Shown: positions 63,162 through 64,000 of the stretch, piece by piece
Numbering within the stretch: position 1 is the stretch's first letter
Layout: every line of letters starts with the position of its first letter
Assembly: GCA_037013495.1 (NCBI GenBank)
Contig: CM072806.1
Span: 3,782,001-3,846,000, forward strand
Reading direction: 5' to 3'
DNA from: Hippophae tibetana
Taxonomy: Eukaryota > Streptophyta > Magnoliopsida > Rosales > Elaeagnaceae
Length of the DNA stretch: 64,000 bases
The notes under the pieces: model-generated
What the model was told of the DNA's origin: nothing
The model's input: the letters and a program-made list of their open reading frames with translations, nothing else
The model's database searches: none
Translations under genes and position numbers: made by a program

Positions 63162-63370
63162 TGTTGGTGTGTATTGTGGTACATACTATAGTAGTAACAG
63201 ACAATAATGTTTAGTGGAATAAAAAATGATAAATAATAATGTTAGTAGAACCATAAAATATACTACTAAGGTTAGGTTTCGTTTTTTTTAGTATACATAG
63301 ATGAATAGAAACATAATAGAAATGATATGAAATATATATAATAATTATTAGAGAAACACATTATTTATCA
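63162..63370 (+). repeat. copia-2 3' LTR
   Basis: It starts TGTTGGTGTG after the purine tract and ends TTTATCA. It is about 29 bases shorter than the 5' copy and differs at many, mostly transition, positions. Confidence 0.9.
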
Positions 63371-64000
63371 AAAAAATCTTTAGCCAAGTAACACATCATT
63401 AAAGTAGTGGTTTGTGTGAGGAATTGGTGATCTCTAGCAATCATATTCACAAAACAACTATACAAACATAAAGATGTTTGGTAAAGATGTATTTTTTAGG
63501 AAGTTTGATGTTTCGAATCCAATTGTAGGATACATTAAAAAAATCAGGGATTGTAATAATTGGCTTAAGTTGCAATAGAAGGCTTTCAATGCACTCTGGA
63601 AACTCCAACCAAACATATAATTTGCTATATAATGGGCAAACTTATATCATATTCTACAATTACTAAACAAATGTAGTACATATTCTTAGACTGCCCTAAA
63701 TCTGTTGAACCCAAATTTCATGAAGCTATTAATAAAAAGCACATAGCTAAAAACATAAATAAGATGGAAGATTGCTATGGACACAAACATGAAAACATAC
63801 CTCCATCACGATTCGCATAGTTCACTTCTACTAATTTGTATACTTTATGTTTGACGTTCATTTTAAATGTACTCAAATGAGACCTGAAGAAGCATCTTCT
63901 TAAAGTCTCAACCGAGAATTACAAGTGATAAATCAGTGACCAAGTCTGAAGTCTCACACAATGATCTTAACAATAAAACATTACAATGTTCAAAGTAAAA
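63371..64000. other. Unannotated right edge of the window
   Basis: Composition is somewhat less AT-rich than the intergenic stretches, but I see no supported frame, splice pattern or transposon end. It could belong to a gene continuing outside the window. Confidence 0.4.

Larger units (their letters stand above)
53661..63370 (+). mobile_element. Ty1/copia LTR retrotransposon (copia-2), carrying a nested hAT
   Basis: The 5' LTR is at 53661-53898 (TG...CA), followed directly by the Met-tRNA primer site TGGTATCAGAGC at 53899-53910. A long leader follows to the gag ATG at 54900, then gag, protease, integrase, RT and RNase H. hAT-2 (58963-62833) interrupts the last, the polyprotein resumes at 62842, a purine tract (AAGAAAGAG, 63153-63161) follows, and the 3' LTR is at 63162-63370. 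Without hAT-2 the element is about 5.8 kb. The LTRs differ by many substitutions and a roughly 20-base gap, so insertion is old. Flanks are A-rich (AAAAT before, AAAAAAT after), so the 5-bp target duplication is plausible but not clean. The leader contains an antisense host-gene-like segment. Confidence 0.93.

Overview
The window is nuclear DNA from a eudicot plant; the genus cannot be named from sequence alone. The evidence is very AT-rich intergenic DNA, spliced genes with GT/AG introns, plant-type protein families (a bHLH48/60-like factor, a NIMA-related kinase, an arabinogalactan peptide), and LTR retrotransposons and hAT transposons with plant-type coding domains. I saw no rRNA, tRNA or CRISPR array. 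All calls come from reading the sequence by eye.

Layout. 1-8.59 kb is AT-rich intergenic DNA with one repeat-like segment (about 4.6-5.15 kb) and an imperfect 180-bp tandem duplication (7.0-7.4 kb). 8.59-22.9 kb is a nest of transposable elements on the minus strand: a decayed Ty1/copia element (8.59-13.16 kb), then a Ty3/gypsy 5' part (gag at 13.19-14.19 kb, PBS and LTR at about 22.2 kb) split by a 7,635-bp hAT element (14365-21999) with a perfect 8-bp target duplication. That hAT carries its own decayed transposase, a roughly 2.3-kb LTR-element-like insertion inside the transposase, and three in-frame, spliceable exons of a nuclear gene for chloroplast ribosomal protein L21.

25.6-49.9 kb is the gene-bearing part. 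It holds a 7-exon bHLH transcription factor (+), a 7-coding-exon gene for an acidic coiled-coil protein of the plant 'gar2-related'/At3g01810-like family (+), a small arabinogalactan-peptide gene whose expected ATG reads ATC (+), and a 13-exon NIMA-related Ser/Thr kinase (-). Reading frames and splice sites join exactly in the three large genes. Introns carry MITE-like insertions, the clearest being a 31-bp-repeat element in a kinase intron.

53.66-63.37 kb is a second Ty1/copia element (+) with both LTRs, PBS and decayed gag-pol. Its RNase H region is interrupted by a second hAT element (58963-62833, perfect 8-bp duplication). Its 5' leader contains, in antisense, about 700 bp that look like the 5' UTR and coding region of a host gene. 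So two different mobile elements here appear to carry pieces of host genes.

The host genes are functionally unrelated housekeeping/regulatory genes and show no operon-like logic. The unusual content is the nested structure of the transposons and their captured cargo.
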